Shown one piece after another: positions 26,939 through 38,212 of a stretch of DNA of 52,979 nt (positions are counted from its first letter, which is position 1; the number at the start of each line of letters is the position of its first letter). Made by a program: the position numbers and the translations under genes. The notes beneath the pieces are model-generated. The model saw only the letters and a program-made list of their open reading frames with translations, had not been told where the DNA came from and ran no database searches. The stretch spans positions 1-52,979 of the forward strand of contig JAULBX010026041.1 in assembly GCA_032358255.1 (NCBI GenBank), read 5' to 3'. Source of the DNA: Heterotrichella gracilis (taxonomy: Eukaryota > Sar > Xanthophyceae > Tribonematales > Xanthonemataceae).

Positions 26939-29526
26939 ATGTGTGTGTGTTTGTGACAAGGACGGGTGCAAACATATATAATGCGAGTCCATGATCGCCC
27001 CACCCCCACCGTCACCACCAGCATATCCACATAGAGCCTTGCAGCACAATATCCGCCGCCACCCGGCTAATGTCCACCCCATTGCCCACCACCACTCCCC
27101 ACCCCACACCCACCCACACCATCCCCACCGTAGTGGGCTGCACCACCATGTCCGTCATGCCCGGGCTGATCTCCATCACTCCCCACCCCCACCCCATCCC
27201 ACCCACCACCCACCCACACCCCTACCTTAGTGCGCTGCACCACTGTGTCTGCCACCCCCGGGCTGATCTCCATCATATTGTCGAGTATTGACAGCACATT
27301 GAACACCCCCTTGGCCTCCTCCTCGTCGCCCTCATTTAGGCCCCCCAGCTGCTGCACCAGCAATTCCAGCGCATTTGCCTCAAGCATGGCCTCCACAAGG
27401 GCCTGGGCCTCCTCGTCCTGGGGGGTTTGGACGGGGGCAAATGTCGGGATTTGTGGGGGGCACATTGGGAGATGAAGGAATGAGTGGGTGGGCGGCACCC
27501 ATGTGAGGGGCGGGACGAAATTGATAAAAACAAGGGGGTCATTGCACAGCTATTGCTATTCGCATGACAAAGCTGCGCCATAAGCGCAGGTTCCCGCGCC
27601 CAGCTGCACACCCACCACCACCGCCACCCCTTGCCGAACCCCCCACCCCGCCAACCAGGCCCAAACAGCATGTGTTAAACACTGATTGCTAATCCGGGGA
27701 TATGTACTAGCTTCTCAATACCGAAAGGACAAGAATTTAAGTTTTTTACTTTCAAAATTTTGGATTTTGAAAGACGCACCGAGTCCTCCACCACATCCGA
27801 GTCAGTCAGCTCCATCATGAGCTCAATCACATCCCCCGCGATATCACTATTCTCGTGGCTCAGCAGCGCCATGAGCGCAGGCACCGCCCCAAGCTGCACA
27901 AAGTAGGGGTACAGCTCCGGGCTGCCCGTCACAGCCATCAGCGCCTTGATGGCAGCGTCCAGCTCCAGCTCAGAGTCCATGTACTTGTCTGGGTGCTCAG
28001 CGTGCTTGATGCGCTGCGCCATGTTCTCCTTGGCCTGTGGGGGTGGGTGGAGGGTGTGGGAGGGTGGGTGGAGGTTTGGGGAGAGGTGGTTGGCATACTG
28101 CACATGCTTTTGATGGCGGTGCATGCCCATGCCTGTGCCACCACCACCACCACCACCACCACCACCACCACCACCACCACCACCACCACCACCACCGCCA
28201 CATGCCATCAATAGCACCGCCACCCATCATTGGGGCAGCAAATCTCGCCGCCGCGTGCTACTACCCAGTGGGGCCAGGCACATGCACGCACTTGCAACCG
28301 TGGTTCGGCAGTGGATGCGCCGACCTGCAGTGTGGCACCCACACCCCGCGTCCAGCTGCCGCACCGCATCTTCCCTTTGTTCACACGCCCAGGCGCAAAC
28401 ATCCCCCCCCACACGTCCCTCTTATTTCCCCCCACCCACCTTGCGCTCAAAGGCCAGGAACAGCTGCCGCAGGCCCTTGGCATCCAGAGACCCCATTGCC
28501 TGCAACAACAGCACACACACGCGCACCATGTCAGCAACCAACCTCCCCACCCGCGTGCACACACCACTCTTCCTCCACCACGCACCTACCACCCGCAGCG
28601 ACACCTGCAAGTGCAAACCCTGATCCGTTCCAACTGCAAGTGATGCAAACCCTGCATACATAACATGTGCATGCCGGCAGCACGCGGTGCATGCGCGGTG
28701 TCTCGACACACTGACCAGGTTACACTCAAACCCTAGCCAAACCCTAAAGACTAGCAGTGGATGCAGCCGTGCTTCCGCGTCCCATCCCCAGTGACTCCGC
28801 ACCGTGGACCACACAACCTCTACAACCCGGGCCCCGCGCCCTGCATCCCATTGCGCGATTCTCATCCACTTGAAACCCACACATGCACCACATGCACCCC
28901 CATCTTACCCCACACACACACCTGGTTGTCCCCCGCCGCCTCCTCCGCCTCCCTCAGCAGCTCCTCAGGGTCGAGCGCCTTCGGCTGCGGTGTTTCCTCC
29001 TCCTCCTCCTCCTCCACCACCTCAGCCTGGTGGGGGTCAGGGTAGTAGCTGCAGGGAGGGAGACACGCATTGGGGGGTGACAACAGGGGGGGTGGAAATA
29101 GCTACAGAGAGGGGGGAGAAGTGTTTGCCATTGTGCAGCCCAGAGCACAGCCACCATGGTCCATTGGCACTAACAGAACGTTGTCCATGGAGAGTGTTCA
29201 CACTGCTGAATCCGGCGACCCGATGGTTGTGATGGTAAGCGATGGGGCGGAATTGGATGACTGCTATTGGTGCAGTGTGCACGCTTGCTGTGGGGAATCC
29301 CTTCTTCTTTGTATAAGTTATACAATCCAGTTGTTACTCACCCGCAGCCTGCATCGCCATTGCTGAAAAAATAGCCCAGCTTTGGCCCCTGGAAGGTCTT
29401 GGATGGCTGGAACTGGCGCTTGTCGGTGGGCAGGGCCTCACCTCCCGCCTCAACCACACGCCGCAGGGCCGCTTGCAGCACCGACAGCGGCTCCTCCTCC
29501 CGCCGGGGGTTGCTGTCCCTGTTCAT
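22559..29526 (-). CDS. CTNNBL1: Beta-catenin-like protein 1 (spliceosome-associated ARM protein)
   Basis: Thirteen exons give 766 aa: 29526-29342, 29048-28922, 28499-28440, 28034-27780, 27417-27226, 26840-26668, 26218-26112, 25486-25251, 25023-24808, 24270-24126, 23864-23658, 23396-23189, 22748-22559. The start has a GCCACCATG context. CTNNBL1 binds the CDC5L/Prp19 complex and acts in nuclear pre-mRNA splicing. Diagnostic segments are LDPEELLREAEEA (N-terminal acidic part), HPDKYMDSELELD, YPYFVQLGAVPALMALLSHE, DTDEEEYMENLFNVLCSALM, KALDFATTR and EKCDRLLEVFFRYL. The ARM core spans about residues 105-565. The animal protein is about 563 aa and ends near the core; here about 200 residues follow, the last 110 being RE/RD-rich (EREREREHEREKERGRD type). 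Introns hold copies of exons 5-10 edges. Confidence 0.93.
24400..24464 (-). repeat. Near-identical intronic copy of CTNNBL1 exon 10 start
   Basis: The first 60 or so bases of exon 10 (24208-24271) recur at 24400-24464 with about two differences, including an AG acceptor (CCCCCAG). The copy would encode CAYITACLWATGDPGLRRRL, then runs into intron. It is upstream of the real exon, so it is an alternative acceptor. Confidence 0.9.
24718..24753 (-). repeat. Intronic copy of CTNNBL1 exon 9 donor edge
   Basis: CCACCTGCTGCAGCGTGTAC followed by AGCCCCGCATCC is present both at 24718-24750 and at the true exon end, 24804-24836. It includes the donor. Confidence 0.9.
25600..25728 (-). repeat. Two intronic copies of CTNNBL1 exon 8 acceptor edge
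   Basis: The true edge at 25468-25491 (ACCATCAGCTCGATGCCTGC) recurs exactly at 25614-25633 and, diverged, at about 25702-25722 (AAGAGCTTGATGCCTGTAC). Each is followed by a G-rich or purine-rich stretch. A weaker copy of the exon 9 start lies near 25075-25110. Confidence 0.85.
26008..26045 (-). repeat. Intronic copy of CTNNBL1 exon 7 donor edge
   Basis: CCCCCCACCTTCTGCAGTAC plus AAACAGCCCC (26015-26044) copies the true edge at 26104-26134 (CCCCCCACCTTCTGCCTTTA, then CAAACAGCCCC). Confidence 0.85.
26453..26620 (-). repeat. Degenerate copies of CTNNBL1 exon 6 donor edge
   Basis: The end of exon 6 (TTTTTGAAGGGTGCAATCGC at 26671-26690 on the + strand) has a good copy at 26457-26483 (TTGAAGGCGCTATTGCCTGC then AGCACC). 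Weaker versions lie near 26535 and 26595. Confidence 0.7.
26908..26956. repeat. (GT)n microsatellite
   Basis: About 23 GT units with two interruptions, inside CTNNBL1 intron 5. Confidence 0.95.
27035..27180 (-). repeat. Two intronic copies of CTNNBL1 exon 5 donor edge
   Basis: The true end of exon 5 (27227-27278, word CCCGGGCTGATCTCCATCA) recurs at 27137-27178 with the same CCCGGGCTGATCTCCATCA word. A more diverged copy lies at about 27040-27080 (CACCCGGCTAATGTCCACCC). Confidence 0.85.
28138..28200. repeat. (CCA)n trinucleotide microsatellite
   Basis: About 20 uninterrupted CCA units in CTNNBL1 intron 3. It yields spurious His, Pro, Thr, Trp, Val or Gly homopolymer frames on both strands. 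Confidence 0.95.
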
Positions 29527-31201
29527 GGTGGCGGGTTGGCGGGGGGTCTAACCCGGGTGGATGCTGTCCGAAGCTCACCAGTTGGGCCTGTTGCCCGGTT
29601 GCTGATAGGGCTACGCGAGACCGTGCATGGCTGCAGGGTGTTTAAAAAAAAACTTTGAGGCGTTCTCTGGGCTGTGATGCGTAGCAGAGGGCAGGCGACG
29701 AGTTGGGTAGAGGGGAAAAGGCGTTCAGTGCCCATATGCATGCACCCTGCCCAGTGCGGTGAAACAGCTTAGCTGACTAATAGCCAAAACCTTCACAATA
29801 TATAACCTTGCAATTGGGAATTATGTGCTCTGCTTACCCAACTTTCCTTTTCCCTCAGGGAAAGTTGTGCTTGTATGCACGAACTTGAAGACCGAGGATT
29901 TCAAAACCCGGACGATTTAAGGGGAACCATAATACGGCTAACGAGAGCCAACCAGATTCGTTCTAGAACACGTGCTTTTACGGATGTTTCAAACTCGTTA
30001 CGGACGATCCGTGCCAGTTCCGGTAAACGATAAAACCTATCGAAACCCTCATCCGAAGTCGACTTGAGGGCCTCGAATCGATCGAACTCGCCGAATCACC
30101 AGTCGCCACCTGTCCTGCGAAGTCACGTAATATTACGTCACCACTCCGTTTCGGGCATTCGACGACTTTTGAAGGTATGCCTCGACAAACGTTTGAAAGT
30201 CAGGCTTGCTATCGATAGCAAGTGACGACCGAAGCATATCGTGCGAAGAAGTTCTCATGAGGGGGGGCCCCGGCTACGCCTCACCCCCGCACACCCCCCC
30301 CTCCCGTCCGAGTGCTCACCAAGTGCACTGCATGCGTTCCAAACCTGCCGAACGTTCAAACTACAGTCCACTGCCGTTGCAGGTCACCGAACAAGTAGTT
30401 TGTAACGATACCAGTGGTAATATACCTTGTGAGCCTCGGCTGCTACGCCCCCACATTTCCAATCGGACTGTGATAAAACGATTTATTTATTTAACCGTAT
30501 TCCACCACCAATTCCAGCAAAACAAAACTGGGTAGAGTGGTAGCTCTGGAAAAAGAGTGAACGGGTGGGGAGGGGGGTGTGGGGGGCTCGGGGCGCAGCA
30601 GGGGAACCCCCCACTAGCAGTGGTGCTTGGAAATACGTATGGGTGATGAGTTCTCACCCTTGTTTTCAGTTGGCTACACAAAACCTTTTCCCCTCTTGCC
30701 CGAGCTCGTTGGCGAGGGCCTTACTTTGTAAAAGTGAAAGTTGGGGACGGCGACTTCGGAGCCTTACCTGTTTTGAAGGCGGGTTGGGAATTCATCGAGC
30801 GGTGGAAGCGGTGGGAACCCCGCAAACGGCGGAAGCAGCCGCCGCAGTCCATGTGATCCACGTGAACAATAAAGCCAACTCTCCGGCATGGCGGCCAACA
30901 CACCAATTTTAAGCTGCAACCCCCACCACCACACGCCGTTCTTTGGCGTCGTTGCTGCAGGGACCAGAGACACCGCAACGGCCACCTGCTTGTCGCCAAC
31001 CTACAGGCTGTGGTACCTGTACATGGCACCAGCGGGACTACACCCAACGCATCGGTCCAAACCTTGATGCATACTTAGACACACCTGACTCCCTCTTCCA
31101 GAGGGTACTACTCCTTACTAGCACTGAGTTTATTCGCAAGCGGCTTACATAGCTGTGACACACCCAACAAGCACACCAGTACCCACCCACCCACCGCCAC
31201 C
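29527..31201. promoter_or_regulatory. Divergent promoter region of CTNNBL1 and UTP4
   Basis: About 1.7 kb separates two divergent starts. From about 29880 to 30240 the base pattern changes: many CG dinucleotides in otherwise AT-balanced DNA, and few of the TGCA/CATG words common elsewhere. It contains two perfect palindromes, ACGTAATATTACGT at 30125-30138 and CTTGCTATCGATAGCAAG at 30205-30222, plus several ACGT cores of the type bound by bZIP factors. The rest (30250-31150) is mixed, with short frames I could not assign. The promoter role is inferred from position only. Confidence 0.5.
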
Positions 31202-34200
31202 ATGCCCGGCCGACGAGCGCAGCCCCGGCAGGGCCAGCAGCCACCGCCGCCCAGCACCAGCAGCGGCACCCTCCCCGACGGGATGGTGGAGCTGCACCGC
31301 AGCCGCTTCGTGGAGTGGCGGCCGTCGGCGGTGGTGGCGATGAGCCCCACTACCGACGGTACACTCCTGGCGGTGGCGCGCGACAGTGGGGACATAGAGC
31401 TGTGGGATACCGACTCGTGGCACCTGATGCGGGTATGGCGTGGGAAGGGGGGATGTGCACGTGATTCTGTAAGCCTGGGCCGGTAGAGGGTGCATTATTG
31501 GTTGCCATGCATATGCATTGCATATGCATGCGTATAGCGCCACGCTTACCTGCTGCCCAGCGCGGTGGTATTTTGTGGTATTGTATGCAGTTGAATCCCC
31601 ACCCCCCAGTTGGCACGACTGGGGCCCAGACCTTACCACAAACGCCGCACCCTCACCCTTCAATTCTCCGACCCCGCCGCAAAACCCCCCCCTCCCCCGC
31701 CCCCACTCACTCCCCCCAACCCCGCAGTCCATCCCCGGCCGCTCCGACGCCTCCCCCACCTCCCTGGCGTGGGTGTACGACCCAGCAGCCGCCACCTGGC
31801 GCCTGTTCTCAGCAGGGCTGGATGGGGTGCTGGTGGAGTGGGGGGTGGCCACCCTCCAGCCATGCGCCACCACAGACTCGCTGGGGGGGGCGGTGTGGGC
31901 GCTGGCGCCGCAGCCACAGGCGCAGCCAGGTGGGTGGTGGCGGTTGGGTGTTGTGGCGGTGCGGGAATATGCGGGGCAGGATGGCGATCGCATGCCGTCA
32001 TGGCCATGCGCAATGGTAGACGCCGCAGCATAGCACGTAGTCAAGCGTGAAGCGCACCAGTCCTGCTCACAAGGAATATCAACCTGCACACCTTGCATCA
32101 TGGTGATGGCATTTATGGAAAAAGAGACAGGGTGGACCCCCACACATACACACATGGGTTTTATCACCCCATTTCGTATAGGGTTTGGGGTTTAGGTTCC
32201 TCACACAGGGGAATTGCACCACCTCAATCTTGACACCATGCATGTTCCAACCCTATCTTTCCACCCCACCCTGCAGATGGCGACCACCAGATCGCAGTGG
32301 CCTGCGACGATGGCGCCCTGCGCCTCTTCACAGCATCCCCCGGCACCCCTGGCCTGGCGTACCACCGCTCCTTCCCCGCAGCCGCCCCCCGCGTGCTGTG
32401 CTGCGCATGGTACCCCTCGGGGTGTGCGCTTGTGTCTGGCGGCGCTGACGGCATGATGCATGTGTGGAGCACCGACACCATGGGGGAGGTGCTGCGGATA
32501 AACGCAGGTGGGGGTGGGAAGGGGTGGGGGTGGGGGGCATGTCAGGGGGGTTTGACGGCCGCCATGGGGTGGGGGAGGTGGTGCATGTCGAAGGAGCTGG
32601 GGTGGGGGTGGGGGGACAAACCCATTGTTTTCCAAGGGTTATAACGCTATTATATGACTATGTATTATCTTAAAACCCATTGCTTTCCCCACACACTTAT
32701 ATGGGGCTGACAGCTGGGCTATTAGGCAGCCTCAACTTGCTAGATTAGAGGTTTTTCAAAATAATTGTTTAAAGGCTCTGTGTGGGGTTTCAAGGCTGGT
32801 ACACACCCCTATCTCCGTTCTCCTTAGCAAGTGTGGGCAACAAAGCTTAAGTGACAAACTCAGGGACATTAGGCTAAGCTGGTTGGGACATTTAGGACGT
32901 TTATCAGACGATCGGCTTCATAAGTGTATGGTGTTTGGTAGGGTAGAGGGGGCAAAGGGGGTAGGTAAGCCTAGGGCCACGTGGGCTGACCTACTCCAGC
33001 AGGACCTCAAGTCGCGTGGGATCAATAGATGGTTCAAACAGTGCCAGGAAAGAGCTGCGTGGCGCCGCATGTGCAAGACTGACTGCTAATCTGGCTGTTT
33101 TGCTGGAATGCATGTAACTAACTAACTAACTAACTAACTAACACACTGCACAACATTTCGTCCCCGACCGATTCTGTCCTCATCTTCAGTGTCAACACGG
33201 CCTCCCTTTTTCCTCAGCACACCCTATTCATCCCACTTCCACGTCCCAAGCTGTGCACCTGTCCCTGGCTGTGCTCCCAGGGTGAAATATCTCCCACACT
33301 ACGCGATACAAATTTTCCTCGATATTTTAAAATCCCTTTCTGTCCCCATTCCAGGTCCCGAGCTGTGCACCTGGTCCCTGGCTGTGCTCCCAGACGGCAC
33401 CATCGCCAGCGGCCATGCAGCGGGATGGGTCCAAATGTGGGACGGCGTAATGGGCACCCAAATCGCATCATTCCAGCGGCACGCGGCTGACGTGCTGGCC
33501 CTAGCGGCGTCCCCTGGTGGGGAGGCTGTGTTTGCATCTGGTGTGGATGCGCAGGTGGCTGTGTTTGGGGCGGTGGAGGATGCAGAGACAGGTGGGTGTG
33601 GGGTGGGGTGGGGTGGGGTGGGAGATATATGTTCTTTTGTGCATTGTGGTTATTGCAGGCAGGGGTGATCCATACCCCACTCCATTGATGTGCGCATTGG
33701 AGTGAGTTGATTCACGGGGCTTGAAGAGCCATATGCCTGCGATTAATACCCACCTTTTGGCCAACCCGCTTGATACCCCCATGTTGCACGACGTGCGCCT
33801 CACCCCCCCCCACCCAGCACCACTCCCTCACAACCCCTTCTCCACCCCATTCCTCCACCCCATGTCTTCTTCACACTGTGCACCCCCATTACAGGCCTAC
33901 CCACCTGGACGTACCTCGACTCCAAGCGGCCCCACACACACGACGTGCGTGCGCTGGCCCTGGTGCCCAGTGCCGACGGTGAGGCTGTGCTTGTGACTGG
34001 TGGTGACGACACGCAGCTTGTGGCATACCGGGTGAAGCACTTCAGCAAGGTAGGGCAGGACACATGGAAGCAAGGGAGTGGGGATGGGTGCAGACTCTGC
34101 AGAGAGTACATGCGGATGGGACGTGGACATTTAATGGATGGGGATGAATTATGGAAAACCGAGGATTGATTGCGGGGAGGATTCCGACCGTTTGCACAAG

Positions 34201-37200
34201 CAGTTGCATCCACAGAGATTGATGTCATGTGACATCAACAACATCGTTGCTGTTCCAGACAATTCGCCTAAGAATGACAACGAGTTCCCTTTTCATGCTT
34301 TGGATCCCCGCCTCAACAAAATCCCCACTCTCACCCCCAGGAGCACCCAGTCAAGGTGTGCAGCTGCCCCCAGCCCCCCCTGGTTGAGGTGGCCCCGCAG
34401 CCATCGGGAGGTGGTCCCCCCCTGCTGCTTTCATGCCAGCGTACCTCCCTTGACCTGTGGAGGCTGGCCACTGCGGTACCCGCGCAACAGGTGGGTGGTG
34501 GGGTGGTGGGGGGTCTGTGCTTGGTGGAGGGGTCTCGCAACAATAGGGAAAAATATATACAGACATTTCAAGAAGAAGTTTAATTCCGTTACTTTTACTT
34601 CACATTTGTCTGGCTATATATTTGGAATGCATGCAAGTAATAAACAGAATACATTAGGGGTGCAGCCTATTCCCGTGCACATGCTGCCTGCCCATGCATG
34701 CGCTTTTGCACAATCTGCACCGCATGCATGACCGGGGCGAGTAACTTATCAACATACAAGGTCTCGGCGACCCCTACAAATGACAGGCTATCTGTTGGCG
34801 GAGGCAGCATCCCCATCTACATGTGCAGACCGTGTGCTGTGCCATCCATGGGCGGAGGGTTGCAGAGCACTCGCGTTTCGTCCCCCCCTTAGTCCTCGGT
34901 GTTGATCCCCAGCTGCCCCCGCAGGGTCCCCAGGTGCAGGAGGGCCAGTCCCTGGGGCTGCGCCTGCTCCCCACCAAGCTGGCACATATGAACAAGAAGG
35001 GTCCCGGGTTCATTGCTGCCGCCGCGCTGTCCCCAGATGGCTCCTGCGTGGCATACTCTGACCTGGCCACCACCACGCTGCTGCATGTGGAGCAAGGAGG
35101 GGAAGGTAGGGAAGGGGAATGGGCAACCGAAAGTGCAAAATCTGCATAACCATGATAGAGCAAGAAGAATGTCAACTGCTGATGCTGGCGAGTCATTCAG
35201 CTTCAATGGAGATTTCACTTAATTGTATGAGTTTTGTCTTGCATCTGCTGTCAGGGTGTGTCGGAGCTCAACAGAAACCCAACATCAAATCCTGAAATAC
35301 TACAACAGCCCCTGACATCCCTCCCCCATCTGGCAGGCACCAGCGACACCCCCACCGTCACCATCCGCCGCGGCAGCCTGCCCCCCTCCCTGGTGGGGGT
35401 GGAGCGGCTGGTGTTTGCTGGTGGGGCCCAACGGCTGGTGGTGGGCACTGCAGGGGGGGCGGTGCACGTGGTGCGCATAGGGGAGGGAGACAGCGAGGTG
35501 AGAGGCCGTAGGGTTTTCACCCGGGAGTTGCGGTATGGTCTACGAATTGCGGCGGGCTTTCCATCATTAATCTGTTATTAAATGCTAGGATTTCCAAAAA
35601 GTTATTATCTTAATGTTCATAAATAGCATTACCCTAAGGTTTTACAAAATTCCTTCCATGTGCTCCTGCCAGAAAATGTATGACAATCAAAACCAACCAC
35701 GCCGTGTGGGCGCAGGTTGAGCACACCTTCACCGAAGCACAGCCCACCATCGCCGCCGCCGCCACAGCCTTATCCACTGCCGCTGCCACGGCCACCACAG
35801 CCAGCGGTGGGTGGGCGGCCCCCCTGTCCCTGCTTGCCACCAGCCCTTCGGGGCATTGGCTGGCTGCTGCGGGTGCACGGGGTCTGCTGCTGTGGGACCT
35901 GAACAAGATGCGCTTCAGGTGTACGCTACCGGCGCCGCAGGTAGTGCTCTTAGCAGGGTTGCACAATCCTTACCACTTACATGCGGTTCAAATGCACCCT
36001 GCCAGCCTCATGATAATGTCCTGAGTGTGGAATAATAACGTGGCACGAGGTCTGCTTGTGCAGCAAATTGGAAGGCTTATTGGTCAGCTCCAGGAGGACA
36101 CAGGGATGCTTGCATCTCTTTTCCTCTGCATATTCATGCCCGCCACACTGCCTGGAACCAAAATTTTCATTATTAAATTTCATGGAAAGAGCATTCATGT
36201 CCACGCCCACATCCTGTAGTGCACCTACATCCACACACACCTCCCACACCTAACCCGCTCCCCCCCCTACTTCCCCCCCAGGATGACGCCCCCGTCACCT
36301 CGCTTGCCCTGCATCCCGATAACCGCCATCTGGCAGTGGCCACCGCCAGCAACCACGTGGCGCTGTACGACCTCCCCTCGCACACCTTTGCCCCCTGGTC
36401 CCAGCAACAAGAAGACAAGCAGGGCCTGTGGGAGCGCCTGGATGCAATGCCGGGGGCAATCAGGAGGATCTCGTTCTGCCCCTTGCCACAGGTGGGATGG
36501 AGTGGTGGGGTGACTTTGAGCCTTGTTGTGCGCTTGGTTGGAACAGGGCGTGTGACATGCAGCTCGCCATTGGCAATTGCGGTTTATTGATACACCAAAT
36601 CGATTAAACCTCCGTCATGTGTGTCCACGGATGTGTGAGTGTCCAAATTGAAAGCTAAGCCGGGGTCAATAATGCTGGAGGCATCACATCACCGTTTCCT
36701 GGCAGCAGTGACAAGTGGCACACCTGCACTCATTTCTTCTCCATACCGCTCACGTCCCCCTGCTGCCCCCCTCCCCACAGCTTGGCTCCGCGCTGCTCCA
36801 CACACCATCTAGCATCTGCCATCTGGACTTCAGCAAGCCAATCAGCAACGACCCAGCACCGCAACAGCCAAAGTACGCACGCATGGCACCGTACTGCACA
36901 TGCATGGCATCCTGTGGGGCTTGCTCCCACCACGTGTGGAACGCACTGCGGCCTTTCCAGCACCGTGCATCCGGGATCCCCATCTCCACCTGGTGTAACA
37001 TCAGGTCCTTGCACATGCATGACATAAATGACCATTATTTGCTACCGGTGCACTTACATCCCCCAGTCCACCATCAACCTCATCCTGTTGTGAAAGTCAC
37101 AAAGGATGCTGTCGATGTATGCAGCAGCAGTCCTGGCAAACCATAAGCTGCATGCGGACCCCACCCACCTCCACCACCCGTTCTTATCCCCTTCTGCCCA

Positions 37201-37407
37201 ATCTCCAGGAAGCGGCGGCGCGGTCCCCGCAAGCCATCCACACCCTCCGGCAGGCCCCAGCAGAACGGGAGGGTGCTCCCTGTGGAGGAGGTGTGCCTGC
37301 AGCTGGCATACACAGGGCCACACAGCGTGGTGATGGTGGAGGGGGTGTGGGCCAGCGTGCTGCACAGCCTGCCTGCGCCGCTGTACAGGCACCGCTACGG
37401 CACGTGA
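31202..37407 (+). CDS. UTP4: U3 snoRNP/t-UTP WD40 protein UTP4 (cirhin)
   Basis: Twelve exons give 757 aa: 31202-31432, 31728-31929, 32277-32507, 33355-33591, 33895-34049, 34341-34490, 34925-35105, 35337-35497, 35716-35940, 36282-36491, 36781-36872, 37209-37407. The start has a GCCACCATG context. UTP4 is a WD40 scaffold of the nucleolar small-subunit processome (t-UTP/UtpA), needed for pre-rRNA transcription and 18S processing. Recognised segments are VELHRSRFVEW, DGTLLAVARDSGDIELWD, RLFSAGLDGVLVEW, AWYPSGCALVSGGADG, TWSLAVLPDGTIASGHAAG, HTHDVRALAL, ALSPDGSCVAYSDLA and the late PKKRRRGPRKP linker before a last blade-like element ending YRHRYGT. Human UTP4 is 686 aa; the extra length is mostly low-complexity loops. 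Intron 3 holds a LINE fragment and a copy of the exon 4 start. Confidence 0.93.
32759..33142 (+). mobile_element. Non-LTR retrotransposon (LINE) 3' end in UTP4 intron 3
   Basis: Same family as the minus-strand copy at 22152-22522 and in opposite genomic orientation to it. It encodes GHLGRLSDDR, GVGKPRATWADLLQQDL and GINRWFKQCQERAAWRRMCK, ending at a TAA. A tail of about seven AACT/TAAC units follows (33114-33142). It is 5'-truncated and lies sense to UTP4 inside the intron. Read-through here is one codon change longer than in the other copy, which stops at TAG. Confidence 0.9.
33239..33285 (+). repeat. Intronic copy of UTP4 exon 4 start
   Basis: GTCCCAAGCTGTGCACCTG and CCCTGGCTGTGCTCCCAG at 33242-33282 copy the true exon 4 start (GTCCCGAGCTGTGCACCTGG at 33355), about 110 bp upstream of the real acceptor. 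Confidence 0.85.
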
Positions 37408-38212
37408 GGGGGGGTGTGGGGTGCCGCAAGGAGGCAGGGGATGCTGGTCTCATTGTGGGGATTTGGGTGGCATCCGGCGATGGTGTTGAATTGCCATGCT
37501 ACGCTAAAAAGCCGCCAGGCCATCTGCTGATTTATTGTGGATGGACTACTGGTTGGTCACCACATGCATGTGCTGCATGGCATGTGCTGCATTGCAGCGA
37601 TCTATGCTATGAATTTTCCACTGCGAAGTTGAGATGTTCCAAGTTTTGCGTATGCATGCACCGACACCATGTCAGTAGAGGAGGCCACAGCTAAGCTGCT
37701 AGGCCTACGTGTATGACATGATAGGCGACACATCAACGATTTAATCTTAATTTTTTTTTGAAATAACTGAATAGTTGTTGGCTCTATCAATTGAGTTGAC
37801 TCTGCAAAGTTTGCTGTGCAAGGATGCCGCATCCGTTTGCACGTGGGTGCAAAAAAGTATGGGAGCTTTTCAAGCTGATGAGACCTTGCACGGCCAACAC
37901 AGACATACTGCGCGTATGATATGGCATTGCCACAAGTGTGCTATCTGTTACATTTATGGGGCTATGTAACAAAGCTCAGCACCCAGTGCTGTGCCTCAAT
38001 GCATTATTGGTGACGCAGCGGTGTGACACCAGACTCAATGGTTACATGCATGACCAGCAACGTTCACTCTTAGCTGCCCATCATAGAGCGGCATCAATCA
38101 GTGTCTGTCTGCATACCATCAAGCACACAAGCCCCAACCCAGCCAATCTTGCCAGGCGCTGATACTGTACAATGTGCCACAACCCCTGCCCAAACACCCC
38201 CCCATGCACCCC
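37408..38212. other. Convergent spacer between UTP4 and RPT5
   Basis: About 0.8 kb with the two 3' UTRs. No gene or notable repeat was seen. A TTGTACAG word just past the RPT5 stop (minus strand, near 38170) may relate to 3'-end formation, but this is a guess. Confidence 0.5.

Noticed and set aside
27938..28230. Poly-Trp, poly-Val, poly-Gly and poly-His frames
   Set aside because: All are readings of the (CCA)n microsatellite in CTNNBL1 intron 3.
30129..30137. TAATATTAC, the nonanucleotide of geminivirus-type rolling-circle origins
   Set aside because: It sits in the centre of a simple ACGT palindrome with no GC-rich stem, and no Rep-like or capsid-like frame is nearby. A chance match is likely.
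31145..32167. 340-codon - strand open frame
   Set aside because: It is antisense to UTP4 exons 1-2 and intron; low-complexity His/Pro composition.
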